Shown piece by piece: positions 7,451 to 14,345 of a DNA stretch of 64,000 bases. A program made the position numbers and the translations under genes. The number at the start of each line of letters is the position of its first letter. Position 1 is the stretch's first letter. The notes under the pieces are model-generated. The model saw nothing but the letters and a program-made list of their open reading frames with translations. It had not been told where the DNA came from and did no database searches. Source of the stretch: an uncultured Collinsella sp. (GTDB lineage: Bacteria; Actinomycetota; Coriobacteriia; Coriobacteriales; Coriobacteriaceae); contig CAUAAZ010000003.1 of the NCBI GenBank assembly GCA_958427145.1, forward strand, positions 51,720 to 115,719, read 5' to 3'.

Positions 7451-8788
7451 TTAGGAGTTCGCCAGGTAGTGCTTGATCTCCCACTCGGTGATCGTAGACT
7501 CAAATTTATGCCACTCGTCGCGCTTCTTTTTGAGGAAGAAGCTATGGATGTGCTCGCCGAGGGCATCCTTCATAAACTGCGAGTCCTCAAACACGTCGAG
7601 CGCCTCTTTGAGCGAACGCGGCAGCGGCGTGTAGCCGGCCTCGACCATCTGGCGGTCGGTAAGCTTGAGCGTCTCGGCCGTTGCCTCGGGCGGGAGCTCC
7701 AGCTTGCGCTCGATGCCGTCCAGACCAGCCGCCAGCGTGACGGCGTTGACCAGATACGGGTTGGCCATGGGGTCGGGACTGCGAAGCTCGATGCGCGTGG
7801 ACAGCTGCTTGCCGGGCTTGTAGACCGGGATGCGGACCATGCTCGCGCGGTTGCGCAGACCCCACGTGGCGTACTGCGGCACGGAGTCGCCGCCCGTGGT
7901 GATGCGCTTGTATGAGTTTACCGTGGGGTTGGTGATGGCGCTGATCTCGCGCGCGTGCGCCAGGATACCGGCCATGTAGTGTTTGGCGATGTCGGAGAGA
8001 TGGTACTTCTCGTCGTCCTCGCCCCAAAAGACGTTGTTGCCGTCGTGGTCGAATAGCGACTGGCACAGGAACATAGCACTGCCGTCCTCGCCTGCCAACG
8101 GCTTGGGCATAAAGGAGGCGTGGCAACCGCTCTCGTAGGCCTGCTGCTTAATGATGAGCTTGGCCGTGGTGATGGCGTCGGACATGCTCAGGGCCTCGGC
8201 GTGGCGCAGGCTCATGCCGTGCTGCGAGCGGCCGGCGGCGTGGAAGGTGTACTCCACGGGCACGGACATCTTCTCGAGCGTGAGGACCGTGTTGCGGCGC
8301 AGGTCGCGGGCGGCGTCACTCACTGAAAGATCGAAGTAGCCCACGTTGTCGAGCGGTTCGGGGGTGTGCTCGTCGGGGAAGTAGTAATACTCCAGCTCGG
8401 CGCCCACGTTGAGCAGATAGCCAGCCTTCTCGGCCTTGCGGAACATGCGGCGCAGGGCATCGCGCGGGTCGCCGGCAAACGGCTTGCAATCGGGAGTGCA
8501 CACGTCGCAGAACACACGGGCGACGCCGTTGTGGCTCGGGCGCCACGGCAGGATCTGGAAGGTCGAAGCATCGGGAAACGCCAGCATGTCGGCTTCCTCG
8601 GGCGTGGCAAAGCCCTCGATGGCGGAGCCGTCAAAGCCAATACCCTCCTCAAAAGCGACCTCGAGGTCCTCGGGGCTAATGGCAAAGTTCTTGAGGCGGC
8701 CGAGAATGTCGACAAACCACAGACGCACAAAGCGGATGTCACGCTGCTCTACGGAGCGGAGTACGTAATCGATGTTCTGCTGGTTCAT
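7451..8788 (-). CDS. Glutamine synthetase family protein with altered active site
   Basis: The 445-residue product aligns over its whole length with type I glutamine synthetase: N-terminal beta-grasp with the FDGSAIEGF loop (52-60), and the catalytic barrel with GAELEYY (129-135), ITNPTVNSYKR (285-295) and STRIELRSPDP (330-340). E131, E133 and E334 match metal ligands E129, E131 and E357 of the Salmonella enzyme. However, the positions of E212, E220 and H269 are A184, G191 and F240 (GSAMFL replaces GSGMH). Half of the metal ligands are therefore lost, so glutamine synthesis is doubtful. The feedback arginine of Bacillus-type enzymes (R62) is T62. AAGGGGAG precedes the ATG. It may be a regulatory or repurposed paralogue acting with the downstream GlnR-like protein. 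Confidence 0.88.
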   Translation of the reverse strand: MNQQNIDYVLRSVEQRDIRFVRLWFVDILGRLKNFAISPEDLEVAFEEGIGFDGSAIEGFATPEEADMLAFPDASTFQILPWRPSHNGVARVFCDVCTPDCKPFAGDPRDALRRMFRKAEKAGYLLNVGAELEYYYFPDEHTPEPLDNVGYFDLSVSDAARDLRRNTVLTLEKMSVPVEYTFHAAGRSQHGMSLRHAEALSMSDAITTAKLIIKQQAYESGCHASFMPKPLAGEDGSAMFLCQSLFDHDGNNVFWGEDDEKYHLSDIAKHYMAGILAHAREISAITNPTVNSYKRITTGGDSVPQYATWGLRNRASMVRIPVYKPGKQLSTRIELRSPDPMANPYLVNAVTLAAGLDGIERKLELPPEATAETLKLTDRQMVEAGYTPLPRSLKEALDVFEDSQFMKDALGEHIHSFFLKKKRDEWHKFESTITEWEIKHYLANS

Positions 8789-8921
8789 GTCGCTCCCCTT
8801 TCTTTCGGGCGGGTTTCGACTGGTCTATATCGCAGATACTATCGCAGAAAAATGTTTCCGCAGGGTTAAAGCGTATCAAGCGCTCAAAAAACGTTCGCGA
8901 ACAGGCGGGTATGACAAGTAA

Positions 8922-9293
8922 CTATCGCTCGGATTCGGAGACAATTTGTCTACAGGCTCGTTCCAGCGCAGGGAACTCCATCGTCACTGCATCCCAAACA
9001 ACCGAGCGGTCGACATTGCCGTAATCATGCGCAAGATAATTTCTCATGCCGATAATTCCACGCCATTCAATTTCGGGATGAAGCCGCTGCGAGCGTTCCG
9101 ACAACTTGCCCGCCTCTTCCGTCACCCTAAGCGCACACATCAAAAGGGAGTCCGCCAACGCCCTCGTCCGCACGTCATTCGCATGCAGAAACTGGTCCTC
9201 AGTGATATCAAAAACCTTGATGCGCTCGTTCGTTTCAGAGATGGCATCCAAAACCTCTTGGGCGCGAAGGCTGTCTGACTTACGCGCGATCAT
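8922..9293 (-). CDS. HepT-like HEPN ribonuclease toxin
   Basis: A 123-residue all-alpha HEPN protein with the HepT signature R-x4-HxY: R84-NYLA-H89-D-Y91. Proteins of this family act as toxins (RNase or AMPylation target) neutralised by a partner MNT nucleotidyltransferase. Its start overlaps the end of that partner gene by 14 bp, so the two are translationally coupled; GGAG lies nine bases before the ATG. A location next to the nitrogen genes is probably incidental. Family call is firm; activity is inferred from the conserved motif. Confidence 0.88.
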   Translation of the reverse strand: MIARKSDSLRAQEVLDAISETNERIKVFDITEDQFLHANDVRTRALADSLLMCALRVTEEAGKLSERSQRLHPEIEWRGIIGMRNYLAHDYGNVDRSVVWDAVTMEFPALERACRQIVSESER

Positions 9294-9774
9294 AAAGGAT
9301 CACTCCTTCGCGCTCGATTACCGCGGCAAGATCGTCATCAAGATAGTCACTCGAGACGAGGTCAACCTGCCTCCCGGTCTCTTTGCGCACCGTCTCACCA
9401 AACGCCGACAACGCGAAAAGACCGAAGCCCCGCTCGCGATCGACTTCGAGACGCAAGTCAATATCACTATCGGCATGCGCCTCGCCACGGGCATACGAAC
9501 CAAAAAGAATCACGGTTTTGATGGCGGGAATCGAGATGGCCGCCTCGCGGACGGCGGACTCAATCTGGGCAGTATCCAAAATGCCCGTCGCGGCGCTTTC
9601 GCTCGCAGAGCTTTTACCAAGTGAAGGAACAAACGGCAGAGAGCGCTCGCGCAGCATCTGCCTCATAAACATATTGACCGCAACAGACGAAGTCATGCCA
9701 AGCTCTTCGCACAGTTCGGCAAATGAGTCTTTAATTGACGAGTCCACTCGCACACTCAGCACAGACGCAGCCAT
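9280..9774 (-). CDS. Antitoxin: RelB/DinJ-like domain fused to MNT nucleotidyltransferase
   Basis: A 164-residue antitoxin candidate. Residues 1-50 look like a RelB/DinJ ribbon-helix-helix DNA-binding domain (SVRVDSSIKDSFAELCEELGM). Residues 70-160 are a minimal nucleotidyltransferase with GSYARG (92-97), the D104/D106 metal pair in SDIDL and a third acidic residue in RQVDL (D138). MntA enzymes neutralise HepT by polyadenylating or AMPylating its active-site tyrosine. The usual MntA is only the second domain, so this version may also repress its own promoter. AGGAGGT precedes the ATG at 9774 at ideal spacing. It is the first gene of a two-gene unit with the HepT-like toxin. Confidence 0.85.
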   Translation of the reverse strand: MAASVLSVRVDSSIKDSFAELCEELGMTSSVAVNMFMRQMLRERSLPFVPSLGKSSASESAATGILDTAQIESAVREAAISIPAIKTVILFGSYARGEAHADSDIDLRLEVDRERGFGLFALSAFGETVRKETGRQVDLVSSDYLDDDLAAVIEREGVILYDRA

Positions 9775-9816
9775 GGATACCTCCTGTATGACATTGTCTA
9801 TATATTATCACACAGG

Positions 9817-10839
9817 CTAGCGCGAGGTCGATGCGCGGTGTTCGATGTGGCCGGGGATCTCGATGCGCTTGGGGGCGAGCTTTGCGGCCTCGCCCACGGT
9901 GGTGGTAACAACATCGATGCGCTCGGACAGGCGCTCGACTACGCGCTCGGCAATGGTAAGGGTGTCTTGCGCTGCCGTGGTCACACCGCCAAAGAGCACA
10001 TGGTTCCAGGGGTAGTCGTCAAACGTCGCGATTTTGAGCCCCGCCGGCAGCGAGGGACCAAGCTGCGCCAGCGCCTCGGTCAGGCGCAGGAAGACCAGGC
10101 CGTTGACAGCAATGAGGCCGAGCTTTTTGCCTGCATAGCCGCGGATGGTCTCGTCCAAGCGGCCGACGCCCGAGGCGCCACCGTCGGCCAGAGTGACGAC
10201 CTCACCCGCAAGGCCGCGTCGCGAAAGTTCGTCGGCAAAGGCCTCGGCACGCTCGCGACGCACGGGGCTGTCGTCGCTTGCCTCGGTGAGCAGGCACAGG
10301 CGCTCGCTGCCAGCGGCGGCGAGCTCGTCTACCAAGCCGGCGACCAGCTCACGGTTGTTAGATGTCACTAGATCGACACCGCCGTCGGCAACGTCGCGGT
10401 CGAGCAGCACGACGGGCAGACGTCCCGCTGCCGCGGCGATCGCCTCGTCATTGCCTCCGCAGGTGTTGACGACCAGGCCGTCCACGCCAGCATCGATAAG
10501 TCTGGTGAGCGACTCCGCTTCCTTAGCGGGGTCGTTGCCGCTAATGGCCGTCATGAGCGAGCAGCCGCGCGCGGCGGCGCTGACGGAAAGCCCTTCGAGC
10601 ATGGCGCTGGAGAACGGGTTGGCGATGTCGGCCAGGATCACGCCGATGAGGTTGGTGCGCGAGCTGCGCAGATTGCGCGCGGCGGCACGCGGGCGATAGC
10701 CGGTGCGCTCGATAACCGCCGCGATGCGAGCACGGGTTTCCTCGGTCATTTGCCCGGGGCGGTTGTTGAGGTAGCGCGAGACCGTGGCCGGACTCACGCC
10801 CGCCTCGGCGGCAATGTCCTTGATTCTCATCTGCGCCAT
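9817..10839 (-). CDS. LacI-family repressor, probable regulator of KDG genes
   Basis: A LacI-type repressor of 340 residues from the ATG at 10839: N-terminal helix-turn-helix (MRIKDIAAEAGVSPATVSRY) followed by a periplasmic-binding-protein-like effector domain. The frame is open to 10887, but homology starts at MAQMRIKD. It is divergent from kdgK, and the intergenic region carries two direct copies of AAACCGATTTCG across the probable transcription start of kdgK, the natural operator for this protein. The same site occurs at 16282-16309 and 16413-16428. By analogy with KdgR-type LacI repressors the effector is likely KDG or KDPG; that is inference. Confidence 0.9.
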   Translation of the reverse strand: MAQMRIKDIAAEAGVSPATVSRYLNNRPGQMTEETRARIAAVIERTGYRPRAAARNLRSSRTNLIGVILADIANPFSSAMLEGLSVSAAARGCSLMTAISGNDPAKEAESLTRLIDAGVDGLVVNTCGGNDEAIAAAAGRLPVVLLDRDVADGGVDLVTSNNRELVAGLVDELAAAGSERLCLLTEASDDSPVRRERAEAFADELSRRGLAGEVVTLADGGASGVGRLDETIRGYAGKKLGLIAVNGLVFLRLTEALAQLGPSLPAGLKIATFDDYPWNHVLFGGVTTAAQDTLTIAERVVERLSERIDVVTTTVGEAAKLAPKRIEIPGHIEHRASTSR

Positions 10840-10903
10840 AACGCACCCCGTTTCCCAATTGTCGGCGATCTGAGCCATTTTAGGCATTTTTTAAAAATCT
10901 CGG

Positions 10904-10970
10904 TTGCAAAACGCTGTAGGTGAGTATACTACAACTCGAAACGAAACCGATTTCGTAAACCGATTTCGGT
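10904..10970 (+). promoter_or_regulatory. kdgK promoter and KdgR-like operator
   Basis: A possible -35 TTGCAA (10904-10909) and -10 TATACT (10925-10930) with 15-bp spacing precede ACGAAACCGATTTCGT (10941-10956). The 12-mer AAACCGATTTCG recurs at 10957-10968, one base after the first copy, giving a 13-bp period. The operator would cover the start site, consistent with repression by the divergent LacI protein. The promoter of 16377-16403 has the same layout. Confidence 0.75.
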
Positions 10971-10972
10971 GA

Positions 10973-11030
10973 GCGTTGGCACGCAGGTGCAAAGACGCAC
11001 CCTACCGTCTTGGCACCTCCGTGCCAACGC
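10973..11030 (+). ncRNA. Structured leader RNA hairpin, copy 1 (kdgK leader)
   Basis: GCGTTGGCACG (10973-10983) pairs perfectly with 11020-11030, AGGTGC with GCACCT (11013-11018), and AAGAC with GTCTT (11007-11011), leaving the loop GCACCCTACC. A second copy at 16432-16489 has different stem sequence with compensating changes but the same loop and the same position right after the operator. It lies in the 5' leader 43 bases before kdgK, so it may act on stability or translation. A cis-acting RNA is inferred from covariation between two copies. Confidence 0.7.
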
Positions 11031-11073
11031 CATATCAAAGGTGTACGCACGAGCAAGAAGGAGCTGCGCGACC

Positions 11074-12108
11074 ATGGGTAAAACGGTTCTTACCTTCGGC
11101 GAGATCATGATGAGGCTCTCGCCCAAAGACCATCTGCGCATTGAGCAGGCGACCGAGTTTGATGTCCGCTACGGCGGCGCCGAAGCCAACACCGCGCTTT
11201 CCCTGGCCTACCAGGGTGACAGAGCCGCTTACGTCTCCGTTGTCCCGGCCAACCGTCTGGGCGAGTGCGCTCTGCGTTCATTGAAGGCCTACGACGTCGA
11301 CACCACGCGCGTCGTGCGTCAGGGCGATCGCCTGGGCTCCTATGTGTTTGAGATCGGCGCCTCGCAGCGCGGCAACGGCTGCGTCTACGACCGCAAGTAC
11401 TCGGCCATTAACATGGCCAAGCGCGACGTCTTCGACTGGGACGAGATCCTCAAGGGTGTCGACGTCTTTTACTTCTCCGGCGTGACGCCCGCCGTCTCCG
11501 ACGAGATGGCCGTCGCCTGCAAGGATGCCCTCACCGCCTGCCGCGCCAAGGGCATCACCACCGTGTGCGATGTGAACTATCGCGGCAAGATGTGGTCGCC
11601 CGAGAAGTCGCAGGCAACCATGAAGGAGCTCCTACCGCTCGTCGACATCTGCATCGCCAACGACGAGGACGCGCCTGCCGGCCTCGGTATGACTTGCGTC
11701 TCCGGCTCCCTTGCTCACGGCATCGAGGAGCGCGACACCTACGTCGAAATGGCCCGTCAGATTTGCGCCGAGTACGGCTGTAAGAAGGTCGCTTCGGTCG
11801 TCCGCAACATCTCCTGCGTCGAGCGGTCCATCTGGATGGGCATGCTCTTTGACGCCGAGAGCGGCGAGCACTGGTTCTCCCCTGCTCACGACGTGCATGT
11901 GCTCGAGGGCGTTGCCGCCGGCGACGCTTTCAACGCCGGCCTCGTCCATGCCCTCATCAACGACTTTGACCCGCAGGACGCCGTCAACTACGCCATCGCA
12001 GCCTCGATCCTCAAGCTCACCATCAAGGGCGATTCCAACTTGGTGACCGCAGGCGAGATCGCAGCCGTGGCATCCGCCGCCGACGGTGGCACCCGCGTCG
12101 CGCGCTAG
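11074..12108 (+). CDS. kdgK: 2-keto-3-deoxygluconate kinase (PfkB family)
   Basis: A 344-residue PfkB-family sugar kinase that most likely phosphorylates KDG to KDPG using ATP. The N-terminal segment TFGEIMMRLSP and the GGAEANTA sugar-binding motif (34-41) are typical of KDG kinases, and the C-terminal GVAAGDAFNAG motif holds the catalytic aspartate D284. I use the ATG at 11074 (MGKTVL), which has AAGGAG upstream; an upstream ATG at 10969 would lie in the operator and leader hairpin. The next gene on the strand encodes KDPG aldolase, 253 bp away with a structured RNA between them. Regulation by the divergent LacI repressor is indicated by the operator. Confidence 0.92.
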   Translation: MGKTVLTFGEIMMRLSPKDHLRIEQATEFDVRYGGAEANTALSLAYQGDRAAYVSVVPANRLGECALRSLKAYDVDTTRVVRQGDRLGSYVFEIGASQRGNGCVYDRKYSAINMAKRDVFDWDEILKGVDVFYFSGVTPAVSDEMAVACKDALTACRAKGITTVCDVNYRGKMWSPEKSQATMKELLPLVDICIANDEDAPAGLGMTCVSGSLAHGIEERDTYVEMARQICAEYGCKKVASVVRNISCVERSIWMGMLFDAESGEHWFSPAHDVHVLEGVAAGDAFNAGLVHALINDFDPQDAVNYAIAASILKLTIKGDSNLVTAGEIAAVASAADGGTRVAR

Positions 12109-12122
12109 TCCGTCTCCATTCC

Positions 12123-12311
12123 GCGGGCCGCAGCTTTCCAATCCCATACCTCTGCGGCCCGCTCCCCGATTCCTCCGGCCGGGCAAAACCACCAGTCCCA
12201 TTCCGGTTTTGCCTGGCATTCCCTACACGACTGGTCGAGCAGCCGGTTTTGGAATTGCTTGAACCCCAAGCAGTGCCTCCGATAACCAATCCAAAATCGG
12301 CTCCTGACCAG
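12123..12311 (+). ncRNA. Multi-stem structured RNA between kdgK and eda, copy 1
   Basis: Three helices follow kdgK. First, GCGGGCCGCAG pairs with 12152-12162 around a loop containing CAATCCCATACC. Second, GGCAAAACC (12182-12190) pairs with GGTTTTGCC around ACCAGTCCCATTCC. Third, an outer stem CTGGTC (12231-12236)/GACCAG (12306-12311) encloses AGCCG/CGGCT, TTTTGG/CCAAAA and TGCTTG/CAAGCA, with the bulge AGCAGTGCCTCCGATAACC (12269-12287). That 19-mer is identical at 16595-16613, where the stems differ in sequence but keep pairing. This looks like a cis-regulatory RNA for eda. I recall a published candidate called the KDPG-aldolase RNA motif; I cannot confirm it is the same. Confidence 0.75.
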
Positions 12312-12361
12312 CACATTTGGCAATCACGCGCCCATGCGCGCCACACATCGAAAGGAACATC

Positions 12362-13003
12362 ATGTTCGATCAGTTCTACACCACGCTTGAGTCCCTGGGC
12401 ATCGTGCCGGTCGTTGTGCTCGACAAGGTCGAGGACGCCGCTCCGCTCGCCCACGCCCTTATGGCAGCTGGCATGAAGTCCGCCGAGGTCACCTTCCGCA
12501 CCGCCTGCGCCGCCGAGTGCATCGCCGCTATGGCCGAGGCCGAGCCCGAGATGTGCGTTGGCGCCGGCACTGTCCTGACCGTCGAGCAGGTTGAGCAGGC
12601 ACGCGCAGCCGGTGCCAAGTTCATCGTCTCCCCGGGTTACAACGAGGACGTCGTGAAGCACTGCATCGACATCGACCTGCCCGTCCTTCCCGGCACCGTG
12701 ACCCCCTCCGAGGTCACCGCAGCCGAGAACCTGGGCCTCAAGGTCACCAAGTTCTTCCCCGCGTCCCAGTATGGCGGCCTGAACACCATCAAGGCCCTCG
12801 CCGCTCCGTTTGTCGGTCACCGCTTTATGCCTACCGGCGGCGTGAGCACCGCCAACGTCGAGGAGTACCTGAGCTCCTCCGCCATCATCGCCTGCGGTGG
12901 CACCTGGATGGTCAAGCCGGCCCTGTTTGCCGACGGCGACTTCTCCAAGGTCGAGCAGATCGCCCACGAGGCCATGGACGTCGTCAAGAAGGTCCGCGGC
13001 TAG
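12362..13003 (+). CDS. eda: KDPG aldolase (2-dehydro-3-deoxy-phosphogluconate aldolase)
   Basis: A 213-residue class I aldolase that cleaves KDPG to pyruvate and glyceraldehyde-3-phosphate, the last step of hexuronate and Entner-Doudoroff catabolism. The Schiff-base lysine is K130 in VTKFFPAS and the conserved glutamate is E42 in AEVTFRT; VGAGTVL (66-72) and MPTGGVS are phosphate and substrate loops. Length is normal for Eda. The ATG at 12362 has GAAAGGAAC before it; the longer frame from 12317 lies in the leader. It follows kdgK and precedes a strong terminator, so kdgK-eda form one unit with an internal RNA element. Confidence 0.96.
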   Translation: MFDQFYTTLESLGIVPVVVLDKVEDAAPLAHALMAAGMKSAEVTFRTACAAECIAAMAEAEPEMCVGAGTVLTVEQVEQARAAGAKFIVSPGYNEDVVKHCIDIDLPVLPGTVTPSEVTAAENLGLKVTKFFPASQYGGLNTIKALAAPFVGHRFMPTGGVSTANVEEYLSSSAIIACGGTWMVKPALFADGDFSKVEQIAHEAMDVVKKVRG

Positions 13004-13021
13004 GTTTAGCTCTCTATCGTG

Positions 13022-13057
13022 AAAGGGGGCGTGCCCTAAACCTCGCCCCCTTTCTTT
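13022..13057 (+). terminator. Rho-independent terminator of kdgK-eda
   Basis: AAAGGGGGCG (13022-13031) pairs perfectly with CGCCCCCTTT (13044-13053), with a 12-nt loop and a following CTTTT. It lies 18 bp after eda. Confidence 0.9.
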
Positions 13058-13058
13058 T

Positions 13059-13292
13059 AAAGCGGCTCGGAAGCGCGCCGTTTCCGTCACGAACAAGAAC
13101 CAAAACTGTCTTGTATGCTGATAGAACGTGACGGAAGCGACACGCCCCCGAGCCGCTTTGCCTACTCGGCTGGCAGTCGCGCTCAACTAAGACACTTCGA
13201 CAAAAGCCGAACCATCAAAACAGCTGCGGCGCCGTCTGGAGGAATGGACCCTTGCTTCCGGTCTTTTCCTCCAAGCGGCGCCGCAGCGTTTT
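13059..13292. repeat. Two long imperfect hairpins in the eda/gntR convergent gap
   Basis: Hairpin one: AAAGCGGCTCGG (13059-13070) pairs with 13148-13159 and TTCCGTCACG with CGTGACGGAA (13127-13136). Hairpin two: GCTGCGGCGCCG (13223-13234) with 13276-13287 and GGAGGAA (13238-13244) with TTCCTCC (13266-13272), flanked by AAAAC and GTTTT. The second could stop transcription from either side. No reading frame in the 393-bp gap looks real. Confidence 0.65.
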
Positions 13293-13315
13293 CGTGCCCC
13301 GATGTGCCCCGGCAC

Positions 13316-13378
13316 TTGCGGTGGAATACGGACTGCCTACACCATCAGAGCCGCAAAACAATTCCTATTTCACTGCAA
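13316..13378. repeat. Palindromic intergenic repeat, TTGCGGTGGAATA family, copy 1
   Basis: TTGCGGTGGAATA at 13316-13328 is mirrored by TATTTCACTGCAA at 13366-13378. Similar elements lie at 14152-14238, 30155-30217 and 38564-38626. This copy sits between the convergent ends of eda and the GntR gene and has the most degenerate inner stem. Confidence 0.8.
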
Positions 13379-13396
13379 CTAATGAGGGGGGGCGAG

Positions 13397-14089
13397 TTAG
13401 ATGGCCGTATCTTTGGACAGCTCAAAGTAGTCGGGATGCAAGGCGATAACCGGACCCTGCTCCTCGGGCATCAGATGCAAGTGCGTCTCTGCCAGATAGC
13501 TCGCCGTATCGGTGTCGCCTTCCTTAATGGCCTCCAAAATCCGACGGTGCTGACGACGAATCGGCTCCCAATCAAGGTCCTGAGATACCGCGCGCAGCCA
13601 GTTATACCGCTCAAAATGCGTATTGACGCTCTTCATCCAATCCCACAACATATGACGGCCGGCAATCTCAAAACACGTCTCATGGAACAGGTTATCCAGA
13701 TCAAAGAAACGACGCGTCTCGCTATGGTCGAGCGACTCGGACTCGGTAAGAATCTGCTCGAGCCGATGCTTTTGCTCGGGCGTGGCGGCCGAACAGCATT
13801 TAATAAGCACGCTTCTCTCAAGTTTCTCGCGCAAGAAACAGGCGTTCTCGGCACGCTCCATGCTGATTTTTGAGACATAGGTGCCGCTTTTGGGACGCGT
13901 TTCCACCAGCTCCTGCTCACGCAGGCGCACAAAGGATTCGCGAATGGGCGTGCGCCCGATTCCCGTCTCCTTTTCCAGACCAATCGCCGAAAGGCGCGTG
14001 CCGGGCTTGAACTCGGCATAGATGATCTTAGAGCGCAATGCGTTGTATGCCTGGTCTTGCAGGCTCTGATAATGCTGGTGTTGTTCCAT
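13397..14089 (-). CDS. GntR-family (FadR subfamily) transcriptional regulator
   Basis: A 230-residue regulator with an N-terminal winged helix (about 12-75; LRSKIIYAEFKPGTRLSAIGLEKE split over the domain) and a C-terminal FCD all-alpha effector domain (about 85-215) with the metal-binding histidine pattern typical of sugar-acid regulators (FDLDNLFHETCFE; HRRILEAI; ETHLHLM). I start at ATG 14089, preceded by GAGGG; the frame continues to 14203 but overlaps a palindromic repeat there. It lies just downstream of gntP, convergent with eda. The FCD family usually senses organic or sugar acids, so control of the adjacent GntP permease or of KDG genes is plausible but not shown. Confidence 0.9.
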   Translation of the reverse strand: MEQHQHYQSLQDQAYNALRSKIIYAEFKPGTRLSAIGLEKETGIGRTPIRESFVRLREQELVETRPKSGTYVSKISMERAENACFLREKLERSVLIKCCSAATPEQKHRLEQILTESESLDHSETRRFFDLDNLFHETCFEIAGRHMLWDWMKSVNTHFERYNWLRAVSQDLDWEPIRRQHRRILEAIKEGDTDTASYLAETHLHLMPEEQGPVIALHPDYFELSKDTAI

Positions 14090-14151
14090 AAAGCCCTCGG
14101 ATGAAGCCTCGGTTAATCGAATACCACCATGCAATACTATCGCATCCCCCG

Positions 14152-14238
14152 CCCCCTCATAAGTTGCGGTGGAATAGTTCCTGTTCAAAGCCTTCAGCAG
14201 CAAAAACAGGAACTATTCCACCGCAACTTATGAGGGGG
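14152..14238. repeat. Palindromic intergenic repeat, copy 2, perfect 34-bp arms
   Basis: Positions 14152-14185 pair perfectly with 14205-14238, leaving a 19-nt loop. The arms begin CCCCCTCATAAG, contain TTGCGGTGGAATA and end in GTTCCTGTT. The inner arm sequence differs from the other copies but pairing is kept, so structure rather than sequence is maintained. Confidence 0.9.
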
Positions 14239-14259
14239 ACGGGTACGATATGCCGTTGG

Positions 14260-14309
14260 TATAAAAAGCAAAGGCCCGCGGACAGTTTGATAGGCAACTG
14301 TCCGCGGGC
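14260..14309 (-). terminator. Rho-independent terminator of hit-gntP
   Basis: GCCCGCGGACAGTT (14274-14287) pairs with AACTGTCCGCGGGC (14296-14309) around an 8-nt loop; read leftward the stem is followed by CTTTGCTTTTTAT. Confidence 0.92.
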
Positions 14310-14345
14310 TTGCGGTGAGACACGCTTGTCTTATGCGTTTCTCGC

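Noticed and set aside
12023..13186. Reverse 387-codon open frame across eda and its leader
   Set aside because: Antisense to a clear KDPG aldolase and running through structured leader RNA; no family features.
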